Positions 11,627-26,555 of a DNA stretch of 64,000 nucleotides are shown piece after piece; within the stretch, counting starts at the first letter, position 1; every line of letters starts with the position of its first letter. The notes below the pieces were generated by a model that made no database searches, was not told where the DNA came from, and worked only from the letters and a program-made list of their open reading frames with translations. The DNA is from Sanderia malayensis. Taxonomy: Eukaryota > Cnidaria > Scyphozoa > Semaeostomeae > Pelagiidae. A program made the translations under genes and the position numbers. Where the stretch lies: the NCBI GenBank assembly GCA_013076295.1, contig RQOL01000370.1, forward strand, positions 62,001 to 126,000, read 5' to 3'.

Positions 11627-12480
11627 GGGGTACTTCAATCAGTTAGTTTTATATGTATCTAGGTCAATTCATGCCTAAATTGTGGGAATGAATGTTAATA
11701 TCACGGAAAACAAGTAAAAATGGTGTATTTCAATCGGCCAGTTTTACATGTATCTAAGTCAATTCATGTGTAATCTTTGGGAATGAATGTTAATATCACG
11801 GAAAAAAAGTAAAAAAGGGGTAATTCAATCAGTGAGGATTAGCTGTATTAACGTGGATTCATGTGTAATTTGTGGGGATGAATGTTATTATAACGGCAAA
11901 CAAGTAAAGATCGTGTCTTTCAATCAGTCAGTTTTACATGTATATAAATTCAATTCATGTGTAAATTGTGGGAATGAATGTTAATATCACGGAAAAAAAG
12001 TAAAAAGGGTGTATTTCAATCAGTCAAATTTAGCTGTATTAACCTGGATTTATGTCTAAATTGTGGGAATGAACGTCAATATCACGGAAAAAAGTAAAAA
12101 AGGTGTATTTCAAATAGTCAGTTTTAAATATTTATAAAGTCAATTCATGTGTAAATTGTCGGAAAGAATGTTAATATCACGGAAAACAAGTAAAAAAGGG
12201 GTACTTCAATCAGTCAGTTTTATATGTATCTAAGTCAATTCATGCCTAAATTGTGGGAATGAATGTTAATATCACGGAAAACAAGTAAAACTGGTGTATT
12301 TCAATCGGCCAGTTTTACATGTATCTAAGTCAATTCATGTGTAATCTTTGGGAATGAATGTTAATATCACGGAAAAAAAGTAAAACTGGTGTATTTCAAT
12401 CGGCCAGTTTTACATGTATCTAAATCAATTCATGTGTAATCTTTGGGAATGAATGTTAATATCACGGAAAAAAAGTAAAA
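11627..12480 (+). repeat. Local six-monomer duplication plus an exact monomer doublet
   Basis: The block starting GGGGTACTTCAATCAG at 11627 recurs at 12198 (offset 571 bp, six monomers). Immediately after, the monomer starting CTGGTGTATTTCAATCGGCC at 12291 repeats at 12386 (offset 95), a single-monomer tandem duplication with almost no divergence. On a larger scale 9.60-9.79 kb recurs at 11.79-11.98 kb (offset 2189, 23 monomers). Confidence 0.85.
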
Positions 12481-15149
12481 AAGGAGTAATTCAATCAGTG
12501 AGGATTAGCTGTATTAACGTGGATTCATGTGTAATTTGTGGGGATGATGTTATTATAACGGCAAACAAGTAAAGATCGTGTCTTTCAATCAGTCAGTTTT
12601 ACATGTATATAAATTCAATTCATGTGTAAATTGTGGGAATGAATGTTAATATCACGGAAAAAAAGTAAAAAGGGTGTATCTCAATCAGTCAAATTTAGCT
12701 GTATTAACCTGGATTTATGTCTAAATTGTGGGAATGAACGTCAATATCAAGGAAAAAAGTAAAAAAGGTGTATTTCAATTAGTCAGTTTTAAATATTTAT
12801 AAAGTCAATTCATGTGTAAATTGTCGGAAAGAATGTTAAAATCACGGAAAACAAGTAAAAAAGGGGTATTTCTATCAGTCAGGATTAACTGTTTTAACGT
12901 GGATTCATGTGTAAATTGTGAGAATGAATGTTAAAATCACGGAAAAAAACTAAAAAGGGTGAATTTCAATCAGTCAATTTTAGCTGTATCAACGTGGAAA
13001 CATGTCTAAATTGTGGAAATGAATGTTAATATCACGGAAAACAAGTAAAAATGGTGTATTTCAATCAGTGAGTTTTCTCTGTATTAACGTAGATTCATGT
13101 GTAAGTTGTGGGAATGAATGATAATAGCACGGAAAAGAAGTAAAAAAAGTGTATTTCAAGCAGTCGGTTTTAGCTCTATTAACGTGGATTCATGTGTACA
13201 TTGTGGGAATGAATGTTAATATCACTTAATACAAGTAGAAAAGGTGTATTTCAATCAACCAGTGTCACCTGTTTTTACGTTAGTTCATGTGTAAATTGTG
13301 GGAAAGAATTTTAAAATCACGGAAAACATGTAAGAAAGGTGTAATTCAATCAGTGAGGATTAGCTGTGTGAAGGTGGATTCATGTGAAATTTGTGGGAAT
13401 GAATGTTAATATCACGGAAAACAAGTAAAAATGGTTTATTTCAATCAGCCAGTGCCACCTGTTTTTACGTTAATTCATGTGTAAATTGTGGGAAAGAATT
13501 TTAAAATCACGGAAAACATGTAAAAAAGGTGTAATTCAATCTGTCAGTTTTACATGTATCTAAGTGAATTCTTGTGTAAATTATGGGAATTAATGTTAAT
13601 ATAACGGAAAACAAGCAAAAATGGTGTATTTCAATCAGCCAGTTTTACATGTATCTAAGTCAATTCATGTGTAGATTGTGGGAATGAATGTTAATATCAC
13701 GGAAAACAAGTAAAACTGGTGTATTTCAATCAGTCGGTTTTCCCTCTATTTACGTCAATTCACGTTTAAATTGCGGGAATGATTGTTAATATCACGGAAA
13801 GCAAGTAAAAATGATGTATTTCAATCAGTCGGTTTTCTCAATATTTACGTCAATTCATGGGTAAATTGAGGGAATTATTGTTAATATCACGGAAAAAAAG
13901 TAAAAAAGGTGTGTTTCAATCATTCAATTTTAGCTGTATTAACGTGGATTCATGTCTAAATTGGTGGAATGAATGTTAATATCACGGAAAAGAAGTAAAA
14001 AAAGTGTATTTCAATCAGTCGGTTTTAGCTGTATTAACGTGGATTCATGTGTAAATTGTGGGAATGAATGTTAATACCACTTAATACAAGTAAAAAAGGT
14101 CTATTTTAATTTGTCAGGTTCAGGTGTATTAACGTGGATTGATGTGTAAATTGTGAAAATGAATGTTAATATCACGGAAAGCAAGTAAAAATGATGTATT
14201 TCAATTAGTCGGTTTTCCCTATATTTACGTCAATTCATGTGTAAATTATGGGATTCATTTTTAATATCACGGAAAAAAAGTAAAAAATGGGTGTTTCAAT
14301 TACTCAATTTTAGCTGTATTAACGTGGATTAAAGTCTAAATTTGTGGAATGAATGTTAATATCACGGAAAACAAGTAAAAAAAGTGTACTTCAATCAGTC
14401 AGTTTTACATGTATTTAGGTCAATTCTTGTGTAAATTGTGGGAATGAATGTTAATATCACGGAAAACAAGTGAAAAAAGTGTATTTCAATCAGTCAGTTT
14501 TATTTGTATCTAAGTCAATTCATCCGTAAATTGTGGGAATGAATGTTAATATCACGGAAAACAAGTAAAAATGGTGTAATTCAATCAGCCAGTTTTACAT
14601 GTATCTAAATCAATTCATGTGTAAACTTTGGGAATGAATGTTAATTTCACGGAAAACAAGTAAAATTGGCGTTATTCAATCAGTCAGTTTTCTCTCTATT
14701 ATCGTGGATTCATGTGTAAATTGTGGGAATGAGCGTTAATATCACGGAAAAAAAGTAAAAAAGGTGTCTTTCAATCATTCAGTTTTATCTGTAAATAAAG
14801 TCACGTCATGTGTAACATGTGGGAATTACTGTTAAAATCACGGAAAACAAGTAAAAAAGGTTTAATTCAATCAGTCAGGATTAGCTGTAATAAGGTGAAT
14901 TCATGTGTAAATTGTGGAAATGAATGTTAACATAACGGAAAACAAGTAAAAATGGTGTATTTTAATCAGTCAGTTTTACATGTATAAAAGGTCAATTCAT
15001 GTGTAAATTGTGGGAATTAATGTTAATATCGCGGAAAACTAGTGAAAATGGTGTATTTGAATCAGCCAGTGTCATCTCTATTTACGTCAATTCATGTGTA
15101 AATTGTGGGAAAGAATGTTAAAAGGACGGAAAACAAGTAAAAAAGGTGT

Positions 15150-18100
15150 ATTTCAATCAGTGAGTTTTCCCTGTATTAACGTAGATTCATGTGTAAATTG
15201 TGGGAATGAATGATAATATCACGGAAAAGAAGTAAAAAAAGTTTATTTCAATCAGTCGGTGTTAGCTGTATTAGCGTGGATTCATGTGTAAATTGTGGGA
15301 AAGAATGTTAATATCACTTAATACAAGTAAAAAAAGTGTATTTTAAATTGTCAGGTTTAGGTGTATTAACGTGGATTGATGTGTAAATTGTAGGAATGAA
15401 TGTTAATATCACGAAAAACAAATAAAAGTGATGTATTTCAATCAGTCGGTTTTCCCTCTTTTTGCGTCAATTCATGTGTAAATTGTGGGAATGATTGTTA
15501 ATATCACGGAAAAAAAGTAAAAAAGCTGTGTTTCAATCACTCAATTTTAGCTGTATTAACGTGGATTCATGTCTAAATTGTGGGAATGAATGTTAATATC
15601 ACAGAAAACAAGTGAAAAAAGTGTATTTCAATCAGTCAGTTTCATATGTATCTAAGTCAATTCATGCGTAAATTGTGGGAATGAATGTTAATATCACGGA
15701 AAAAAGTAAAAAGGGTGTATTTCAATCAGTCAATTTTAGCTGTATTAACGGGGATTTCTGCGTAAATTGTGGGAATGAATGCTAATATCACGGAAAACAA
15801 GTAAAAATGGTGTATTTTAATCAGTCAGTGTCACCTGTTTTTACGTTAATTCATGTGTAAATTGTGGGAAAGAATTTTAAAATCACGGAAAACAAGTAAA
15901 AATGGTGTATTTTGATCAGTCAGTGTCACCTGTTTTTACGTTAATTCATGTGTAAATTGTGGGAAAGAATTTTAAAATCATGGAAAACAAGTAAAAATGG
16001 TGTATTTCAATCAGTGAGTTTTCCCTGTATTAACGTAGATTCATATGTAAATTGTGGGAATGAATGATAATATCACGGAAAAGAAGTACAAAAAGTTTAT
16101 TTCAATCAGTCAGGGTTAGCTGTATTAGCGTGGATTCATCTGTAAATTGTGGGAATGAATGTTAACATCACTTAATACAAGTAAAAAAGTGTATTTTAAA
16201 TTGTCAGGTTTAGGTGTATTAACGTGGATTGATGTGTAAATTGTAGGAATGAATGTTAATATCACGGAAAACAAATAAAAGTGATGTATTTCAATCAGTC
16301 GGTTTTCCCTCTTTCTACGTCAATTCATGTGTAAATAGTGGGAATGATCGTTAATATCACGGAAAAAAAGTAAAAAAGCTGTGTTTCAATCAAACAATTT
16401 TAGCTGTATTAACGTGGATTCATGTCTAAATTGTGGGAATGAATGTTAATATCACGGAAAACAAGTGAAAAAAGTGTATTTCAATCAGTCAGTTTTATTT
16501 GTATCTAAGTCAATTCATCCGTAAATTGTGGGAATGAATGTTAATATCACGGAAAACAAGTAAAAATGGTGTATTTCAATCAGCCAGTTTTACATGTATC
16601 TAAATCAATTCATGTGTAAACTTTGGGAATGAATGTCAATATCACGGAAAAAAAGTAAAAAAGGCGTAAAGCAATCAGTCAGGATTAGCTGTAATAAGGT
16701 GGATTCATGTGTAAATTGTGGAAATGAATGTTAACATAACGGAAAACAAATAAAAATGGTGTATTTGAATCAGCCAGTGACATCTGTATTTACGTCAATT
16801 CAAGTGTAAATTATGGGAATGAATTTACTATCACGGAAAAAAAGTAAAAAAGCTGTGTTTCAATCACTCAATTTTAGCTGTATTAACGTGGATTCATGTC
16901 TAAATTGTGGGAATGAATGTTAATATCACAGAAAACAAGTGAAAAAAGTGTATTTCAATCAGTCAGTTTTTTATGTATCTAAGTCAATTCATGCGTAAAT
17001 TGTGGGAATGAATGTTAATATCACAGAAAAAAAGTAAAAATGGTGTATTTCAATCAGCCAGTTTTACATGTATCTAAATCAATTCATGTGTAAACTTTGG
17101 GAATGAATGTCAATATCACGGAAAAAAAGTAAAAAAGGTGTAAAGCAATCAGTCAGGATTAGCTGTAATAAGGTGGATTCATGTGTAAATTGTGGAAATG
17201 AATGTTAACATAACGGAAAACAAGTAAAAATGGTGTATTTCAATCAGTCAGTTTTACATGTATAAAAGGTCAATTCATGTGGAAATTGTGGGAATTAATG
17301 TTAATATCGCGGAAAACTAGTGAAAATGGTGTATTTGAATCAGCCAGTGTCATCTCTATTTACGTCAATTCATGTGTAAATTGTGGGAAAGAATGTTAAA
17401 ATGACGGAAAACAAGTAAAAAAGGTGTAATTCAATCAGTCAGAATTAGCTGTATTAATGTGGATTCATGTGTAATTTGTGGCAATGAATGTTAATATGAC
17501 GGAAAATAAGAAAAAATGGTGTATTTCAATCAGTAAGTTTTACATGTATATAAAGTCAATTCATGTGTAAATTGTGGGAATGAATGTTAATATCACGGAA
17601 AAAAGTAAAAAGGGTGTATTTCAATCAGTCGGTTTTCCCTCTTTTTAGGTCAATTTATGTGTAAATTGTGGGAATGATTGTTAATATCACGGAAAAAAGT
17701 AAAAAAGCTGTGTTTCAATCAAACAATTTTAGCTGTATTAACGTGGATTCATGTCTAAATTGTGGGAATGAATGTTAATATCACGGAAAACAAGTGAAAA
17801 AAGTGTATTTCAATCAGTCAGTTTTATTTGTATCTAAGTCAATTCATCCGTAAATTGTGGGAATGAATGTTAATATCACGGAAAACAAGTAAAAATGGTG
17901 TATTTCAATCAGCCAGTTTTACATGTATCTAAATCAATTCATGTGTAAACTTTGGGAATGAATGTCAATATCACGGAAAAAAAGTAAAAAAGGCGTAAAG
18001 CAATCAGTCAGGATTAGCTGTAATAAGGTGGATTCATGTGTAAATTGTGGAAATGAATGTTAACATAACGGAAAACAAATAAAAATGGTGTATTTGAATC

Positions 18101-21100
18101 AGCCAGTGACATCTGTATTTACGTCAATTCAAGTGTAAATTATGGGAATGAATTTACTATCACGGAAAAAAAGTAAAAAAGCTGTGTTTCAATCACTCAA
18201 TTTTAGCTGTATTAACGTGGATTCATGTCTAAATTGTGGGAATGAATGTTAATATCACAGAAAACAAGTGAAAAAAGTGTATTTCAATCAGTCAGTTTTA
18301 TATGTATCTAAGTCAATTCATGCGTAAATTGTGGGAATGAATGTTAATATCACGGAAAAAAGTAAAAAGGGTGTATTTCAATCAGTCAATTTTAGCTGTA
18401 TTAACGGGGATTTCTGCGTAAATTGTGGGAATGAATGCTAATATCACGGAAAACAAGTAAAAATGGTGTATTTTGATCAGTCAGTGTCACCTGTTTTTAC
18501 GTTAATTCATGTGTAAATTGTGGGAAAGAATTTTAAAATCATGGAAAACAAGTAAAAATGGTGTATTTCAATCAGTGAGTTTTCCCTGTATTAACGTAGA
18601 TTCATGTGTAAATTGTGGGAATGAATGATAATATCACGGAAAAGAAGTAAAAAAAGTTTATTTCAATCAGTCGGTGTTAGCTGTATTAGCGTGGATTCAT
18701 GTGTAAATTGTGGGAAAGAATGTTAATATCACTTAATACAAGTAAAAAAAGTGTATTTTAAATTGTCAGGTTTAGGTGTATTAACGTGGATTGATGTGTA
18801 AATTGTAGGAATGAATGTTAATATCACGAAAAACAAATAAAAGTGATGTATTTCAATCAGTCGGTTTTCCCTCTTTTTGCGTCAATTCATGTGTAAATTG
18901 TGGGAATGATTGTTAATATCACGGAAAAAAAGTAAAAAAGCTGTGTTTCAATCACTCAATTTTAGCTGTATTAACGTGGATTCATGTCTAAATTGTGGGA
19001 ATGAATGTTAATATCACAGAAAACAAGTGAAAAAAGTGTATTTCAATCAGTCAGTTTCATATGTATCTAAGTCAATTCATGCGTAAATTGTGGGAATGAA
19101 TGTAATATCACGGAAAAAAGTAAAAAGGGTGTATTTCAATCAGTCAATTTTAGCTGTATTAACGGGGATTTCTGCGTAAATTGTGGGAATGAATGCTAAT
19201 ATCACGGAAAACAAGTAAAAATGGTGTATTTTAATCAGTCAGTGTCACCTGTTTTTACGTTAATTCATGTGTAAATTGTGGGAAAGAATTTTAAAATCAC
19301 GGAAAACAAGTAAAAATGGTGTATTTTGATCAGTCCAGTGTCACCTGTTTTTACGTTAATTCATGTGTAAATTGTGGGAAAGAATTTTAAAATCATGGAA
19401 AACAAGTAAAAATGGTGTATTTCAATCAGTGAGTTTTCCCTGTATTAACGTAGATTCATATGTAAATTGTGGGAATGAATGATAATATCACGGAAAAGAA
19501 GTACAAAAAGTTTATTTCAATCAGTCAGGGTTAGCTGTATTAGCGTGGATTCATCTGTAAATTGTGGGAATGAATGTTAACATCACTTAATACAAGTAAA
19601 AAAGTGTATTTTAAATTGTCAGGTTTAGGTGTATTAACGTGGATTGATGTGTAAATTGTAGGAATGAATGTTAATATCACGGAAAACAAATAAAAGTGAT
19701 GTATTTCAATCAGTCGGTTTTCCCTCTTTCTACGTCAATTCATGTGTAAATAGTGGGAATGATCGTTAATATCACGGAAAAAAAGTAAAAAAGCTGTGTT
19801 TCAATCAAACAATTTTAGCTGTATTAACGTGGATTCATGTCTAAATTGTGGGAATGAATGTTAATATCACGGAAAACAAGTGAAAAAAGTGTATTTCAAT
19901 CAGTCAGTTTTATTTGTATCTAAGTCAATTCATCCGTAAATTGTGGGAATGAATGTTAATATCACGGAAAACAAGTAAAAATGGTGTATTTCAATCAGCC
20001 AGTTTTACATGTATCTAAATCAATTCATGTGTAAACTTTGGGAATGAATGTCAATATCACGGAAAAAAAGTAAAAAAGGCGTAAAGCAATCAGTCAGGAT
20101 TAGCTGTAATAAGGTGGATTCATGTGTAAATTGTGGAAATGAATGTTAACATAACGGAAAACAAATAAAAATGGTGTATTTGAATCAGCCAGTGACATCT
20201 GTATTTACGTCAATTCAAGTGTAAATTATGGGAATGAATTTACTATCACGGAAAAAAAGTAAAAAAGCTGTGTTTCAATCACTCAATTTTAGCTGTATTA
20301 ACGTGGATTCATGTCTAAATTGTGGGAATGAATGTTAATATCACAGAAAACAAGTGAAAAAAGTGTATTTCAATCAGTCAGTTTTTTATGTATCTAAGTC
20401 AATTCATGCGTAAATTGTGGGAATGAATGTTAATATCACAGAAAAAAAGTAAAAATGGTGTATTTCAATCAGCCAGTTTTACATGTATCTAAATCAATTC
20501 ATGTGTAAACTTTGGGAATGAATGTCAATATCACGGAAAAAAAGTAAAAAAGGTGTAAAGCAATCAGTCAGGATTAGCTGTAATAAGGTGGATTCATGTG
20601 TAAATTGTGGAAATGAATGTTAACATAACGGAAAACAAGTAAAAATGGTGTATTTCAATCAGTCAGTTTTACATGTATAAAAGGTCAATTCATGTGGAAA
20701 TTGTGGGAATTAATGTTAATATCGCGGAAAACTAGTGAAAATGGTGTATTTGAATCAGCCAGTGTCATCTCTATTTACGTCAATTCATGTGTAAATTGTG
20801 GGAAAGAATGTTAAAATGACGGAAAACAAGTAAAAAAGGTGTAATTCAATCAGTCAGAATTAGCTGTATTAATGTGGATTCATGTGTAATTTGTGGCAAT
20901 GAATGTTAATATGACGGAAAATAAGAAAAAATGGTGTATTTCAATCAGTAAGTTTTACATGTATATAAAGTCAATTCATGTGTAAATTGTGGGAATGAAT
21001 GTTAATATCACGGAAAAAAGTAAAAAGGGTGTATTTCAATCAGTCGGTTTTCCCTCTTTTTACGTCAATTTATGTGTAAATTGTGGGAATGATTGTTAAT

Positions 21101-23800
21101 ATCACGGAAAAAAGTAAAAAAGCTGTGTTTCAATCAAACAATTTTAGCTGTATTAACGTGGATTCATGTCTAAATTGTGGGAATGAATGTTAATATCACG
21201 GAAAACAAGTGAAAAAAGTGTATTTCAATCAGTCAGTTTTATTTGTATCTAAGTCAATTCATCCGTAAATTGTGGGAATGAATGTTAATATCACGGAAAA
21301 CAAGTAAAAATGGTGTATTTCAATCAGCCAGTTTTACATGTATCTAAATCAATTCATGTGTAAACTTTGGGAATGAATGTCAATATCACGGAAAAAAAGT
21401 AAAAAAGGCGTAAAGCAATCAGTCAGGATTAGCTGTAATAAGGTGGATTCATGTGTAAATTGTGGAAATGAATGTTAACATAACGGAAAACAAATAAAAA
21501 TGGTGTATTTGAATCAGCCAGTGACATCTGTATTTACGTCAATTCAAGTGTAAATTATGGGAATGAATTTACTATCACGGAAAAAAAGTAAAAAAGCTGT
21601 GTTTCAATCACTCAATTTTAGCTGTATTAACGTGGATTCATGTCTAAATTGTGGGAATGAATGTTAATATCACAGAAAACAAGTGAAAAAAGTGTATTTC
21701 AATCAGTCAGTTTTATATGTATCTAAGTCAATTCATGCGTAAATTGTGGGAATGAATGTTAATATCACGGAAAAAAGTAAAAAGGGTGTATTTCAATCAG
21801 TCAATTTTAGCTGTATTAACGGGGATTTCTGCGTAAATTGTGGGAATGAATGCTAATATCACGGAAAACAAGTAAAAATGGTGTATTTTAATCAGTCAGT
21901 GTCACCTGTTTTTACGTTAATTCATGTGTAAATTGTGGGAAAGAATTTTAAAATCACGGAAAACAAGTAAAAATGGTGTATTTTGATCAGTCAGTGTCAC
22001 CTGTTTTTACGTTAATTCATGTGTAAATTGTGGGAAAGAATTTTAAAATCATGGAAAACAAGTAAAAATGGTGTATTTCAATCAGTGAGTTTTCCCTGTA
22101 TTAACGTAGATTCATATGTAAATTGTGGGAATGAATGATAATATCACGGAAAAGAAGTACAAAAAGTTTATTTCAATCAGTCAGGGTTAGCTGTATTAGC
22201 GTGGATTCATCTGTAAATTGTGGGAATGAATGTTAACATCACTTAATACAAGTAAAAAAGTGTATTTTAAATTGTCAGGTTTAGGTGTATTAACGTGGAT
22301 TGATGTGTAAATTGTAGGAATGAATGTTAATATCACGGAAAACAAATAAAAGTGATGTATTTCAATCAGTCGGTTTTCCCTCTTTCTACGTCAATTCATG
22401 TGTAAATAGTGGGAATGATCGTTAATATCACGGAAAAAAAGTAAAAAAGCTGTGTTTCAATCAAACAATTTTAGCTGTATTAACGTGGATTCATGTCTAA
22501 ATTGTGGGAATGAATGTTAATATCACGGAAAACAAGTGAAAAAAGTGTATTTCAATCAGTCAGTTTTATTTGTATCTAAGTCAATTCATCCGTAAATTGT
22601 GGGAATGAATGTTAATATCACGGAAAACAAGTAAAAATGGTGTATTTCAATCAGCCAGTTTTACATGTATCTAAATCAATTCATGTGTAAACTTTGGGAA
22701 TGAATGTCAATATCACGGAAAAAAAGTAAAAAAGGCGTAAAGCAATCAGTCAGGATTAGCTGTAATAAGGTGGATTCATGTGTAAATTGTGGAAATGAAT
22801 GTTAACATAACGGAAAACAAATAAAAATGGTGTATTTGAATCAGCCAGTGACATCTGTATTTACGTCAATTCAAGTGTAAATTATGGGAATGAATTTACT
22901 ATCACGGAAAAAAAGTAAAAAAGCTGTGTTTCAATCACTCAATTTTAGCTGTATTAACGTGGATTCATGTATAAATTGTGGGAATGAATGTTAATATCAC
23001 AGAAAACAAGTGAAAAAAGTGTATTTCAATCAGTCAGTTTTTTATGTATCTAAGTCAATTCATGCGTAAATTGTGGGAATGAATGTTAATATCACAGAAA
23101 AAAAGTAAAAATGGTGTATTTCAATCAGCCAGTTTTACATGTATCTAAATCAATTCATGTGTAAACTTTGGGAATGAATGTCAATATCACGGAAAAAAAG
23201 TAAAAAAGGTGTAAAGCAATCAGTCAGGATTAGCTGTAATAAGGTGGATTCATGTGTAAATTGTGGAAATGAATGTTAACATAACGGAAAACAAGTAAAA
23301 ATGGTGTATTTCAATCATTCAGTTTTACATGTATAAAAGGTCAATTCATGTGGAAATTGTGGGAATTAATGTTAATATCGCGGAAAACTAGTGAAAATGG
23401 TGTATTTGAATCAGCCAGTGTCATCTCTATTTACGTCAATTCATGTGTAAATTGTGGGAAAGAATGTTAAAATGACGGAAAACAAGTAAAAAAGGTGTAA
23501 TTCAATCAGTCAGAATTAGCTGTATTAATGTGGATTCATGTGTAATTTGTGGCAATGAATGTTAATATGACGGAAAATAAGAAAAAATGGTGTATTTCAA
23601 TCAGTAAGTTTTACATGTATATAAAGTCAATTCATGTGTAAATTGTGGGAATGAATGTTAATATCACGGAAAAAAGTAAAAAGGGTGTATTTCAATCAGT
23701 CGGTTTTCCCTCTTTTTACGTCAATTTATGTGTAAATTGTGGGAATGATTGTTAATATCACGGAAAAAAGTAAAAAAGCTGTGTTTCAATGACTCAATTT
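15150..23800 (+). repeat. Nested higher-order repeat domain (14-, 28- and 36-monomer offsets)
   Basis: Private variants date the copies. AGATTCATATGTAAATTG lies at about 16041, 19456 and 22112 (offsets 3415 and 2656). CAGCCAGTGACATCTG lies at 16771, 18100, 20186, 21515 and 22842 (offsets 1329, 2086, 1329, 1327). CAGTTTCATATGTATC is separated by 3415 bp (15641 and 19056). CGGTGTTAGC lies at 15257 and 18672 (3415 again). In monomers these are 14, 22, 28 and 36 units, and 3415 equals 1329 plus 2086. Copies are nearly identical, so this is the most recently homogenised part of the array. Confidence 0.9.
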
Positions 23801-24599
23801 TAGCTGTATTAACGTGGATTCATGTGTAACTTGTGGGGATGAATGTTATTATACCGGCCAACAAGTAAAGATCGTGTATTTCAATCAGTCAGTTTTACAT
23901 GTATATAAAGTCAATTCATGTGTAAATTGTGGGAATGAATGTTAATATCACGGAAAAAAAGTAAAAAGGGTGTATTTCAATCAGTCAAATGTAGCTGTAT
24001 TAACCTGGATTTATGTCTAAATTGTGGGAATGAACGTCAATATCACGGAAAAAGTAAAAAAGGTGTATTTCAATTAGTCAGTTTTAAATATTTATAAAGT
24101 CAATTCATGTTTAAATTGTCGGAAAGAATGTTAAAATCACGGAAAACAAATAAAAAAGGGGTACTTCAATCAGTCAGTTTTATATGTATCTAAGTCAATT
24201 CATGCGTAAATTGTGGGAATGAATGTTAATATCACGGAAAACAAGTAAAAATGGTGTATTTTAATCAGCCAGTTTTACATGTATCTAAGTCAATTCATGT
24301 GTAAACTTTGGGAATGAATGTTAATATCAAGGAAAAAAAGTAAAAAAGGTTCATTTCAATCCTTCAGCTTTAGCTGTATTAACGGGTATTTCTGCGTAAA
24401 TTGTGGGAATGAATGCTAATATCACGGAAAACAAGTAAAAAGGGTGTATTTCAATCAGTCAGTTTTACATGTATCTAAGTCAATTCATGTGTAAACTTTG
24501 GGAATGAATGTTAATATCAAGGAAAAAAAGTAAAAAAGGTTCATTTCAATCCTTCAGCTTTAGCTGTATTAACGGGGATTTCTGCGTAAATTGTGGGAA

Positions 24600-26555
24600 T
24601 GAATGTTAATATCACGGAAAACAAGTAAAAAGGGTGTATTTCAATCAGCCAGTGTCACCTATTTTTACGTTACTTCATGTGTAAATTGTGGGAAAGAATT
24701 TTAAAATCACGGAAAACATGTAAAAAAGGTGTAATTCAATCAGTGAGGATTAGCTGTATTAAGGTGGATTCATGTGTAAATTGTGGGAATGAATGTTAAT
24801 ATCACGGAAAAGAAGTAAAAAAAGTGTATTTCAATCAGTCAGTTTTACATGTATCTAAGTCAATTCATGTGTAAATTGTGGGAATGAATGTTAATATAAC
24901 GGAAAACAAGTAAAAATGGTGTATTTCAATCAGTCGGTTTTACATGTATATAAAGTCATTCATGTGTAAATTGTGGAAATTAATGTTAATATCACGGAAA
25001 GCAAGTAAAAATGGTGTATTTGAATCAGTCAGTTTTACATGTTTATAAAGGCAATTTATGTGTAAAGTGTGGGAATTGATGTTAATATCAATATTAATAT
25101 TAATATTAATGTTAAGGGAAAATAGTAAAAAGGGTGTATTTCAATCGGTCAGCTTTAGCTCTATTAACGGGGATTTCTGCGTAAACTGTGGGAATGAATG
25201 CTAATATCACGGAAAACAAGTAGAAATGGTGTATTGCAATCAGCCAGTGTCACCTGTTTTAACGTTCATGTGTAAATTGTGGGAAAGAATTTTAAAATCA
25301 CGGAAAACAAGTAAAAAAGGTGTAATTCAATCAGTCAGGATTAGCTGTATTAACGTGGATTCATGTGAAAAATTTGGGAATGAATATCAATATCCCGGAA
25401 AACAAGTAAAAATGGTGTATTTCAATCAGTGAGTTTTCTCTGTATTAACGTAGATTCATGTGTAAATTGGTGGAATGAATGTTAATATCACGGAAAACAA
25501 GTAAAAAAAGTGTATTTCAATCAGTCAGTTTTGCATGTATCTAAGTCAATTCTTGTGTAAATTGTGGGAATGAATGCTAATATCACGGAAAAAAGGTAAA
25601 AAAGGTGTCTTTCAATCAGTCAGTTTTACCTGTAAATAAAGTCACGTCATGTCTAAAATGTGGAAATTACTGTTAAAATCACGGAAAACAAGTAAAGAAG
25701 GTTTAATTCAATCAGTCAGGATTAGCTGTATTAAGGTGGATTCATGTGTAAATTGTGGAAATGAATGTTAACATAACGGAAAACAAGTAAAAATGGTGTT
25801 TTTCATTCAGTCAGTTTTACATGTATATAAAGTCAACTGATGTGTAAATTGTGGGAATTAATGTTAATATTGCGGAAAACTAGTAAAAATGGTGTATTTG
25901 AATCAGCCAGTGCCATCTCTATTTACGTCAATTCATGTGTAAATTGTGGGAAAGAATGTTAAAATGACGGAAAACAAGTAAAAAAGGTGTAATTCAATCA
26001 GTCAGTTTTAGCTGTATTAACGTGGATTCATGTCTAAATTGTGAGAATGAATGTCAATACCACTTTATACAAGTAAAAAAGGTGTATTTTAATCAGTCAG
26101 TTTTACATGTATCTAAGTCAATTCTTGTGAAAATTGCGGGAATGAATGTTAATATCACGGAAAACAAGTAAAAATTGTGTATTTCAATCAGCCAGTTTTA
26201 CATGTATCTAAGTCAATTCATGTGTAAATTGTGGGAATAATGTTAATATCGCGGAAAACTAGTAAAAATGGTGTATTTGAATCAGCCAGTGTCATCTCTA
26301 TTTACGTCAATTCATGTGTAAATTGTGGGAATGAATGTTAATATCACGGAAAACAAGTAAAAAAGGTGTAATTGAATCGGTGAGGATTAGCTGTATTAAG
26401 GTGGATTCATGTGTAAATTGTGGGAATGAATGTTAATATTACAGAAATCAAGTAAAAAATGTGTATTTCAATCAGTCAGTTTTACATGTATCTAAGTCAA
26501 TTCATGTGTAAATTGTGGGAATGAATGTTAATATCACGGAAAACAAGTAAAAATG
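24600..26555 (+). repeat. ~1.96-kb satellite block duplicated 5838 bp downstream (copy 1)
   Basis: This block is repeated at 30438-32393. Anchors are the G monomer with CACCTATTTTTACG (24649 and 30487) and the TTTGGGAATGAATATCAATATC variant region (25226 and 31064 for the same start), both at an offset of exactly 5838 bp. It includes an ATTAAT-expanded monomer at 25081-25116. Similarity ends where the second copy switches to CAGTTTTACCTG monomers. Confidence 0.85.
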
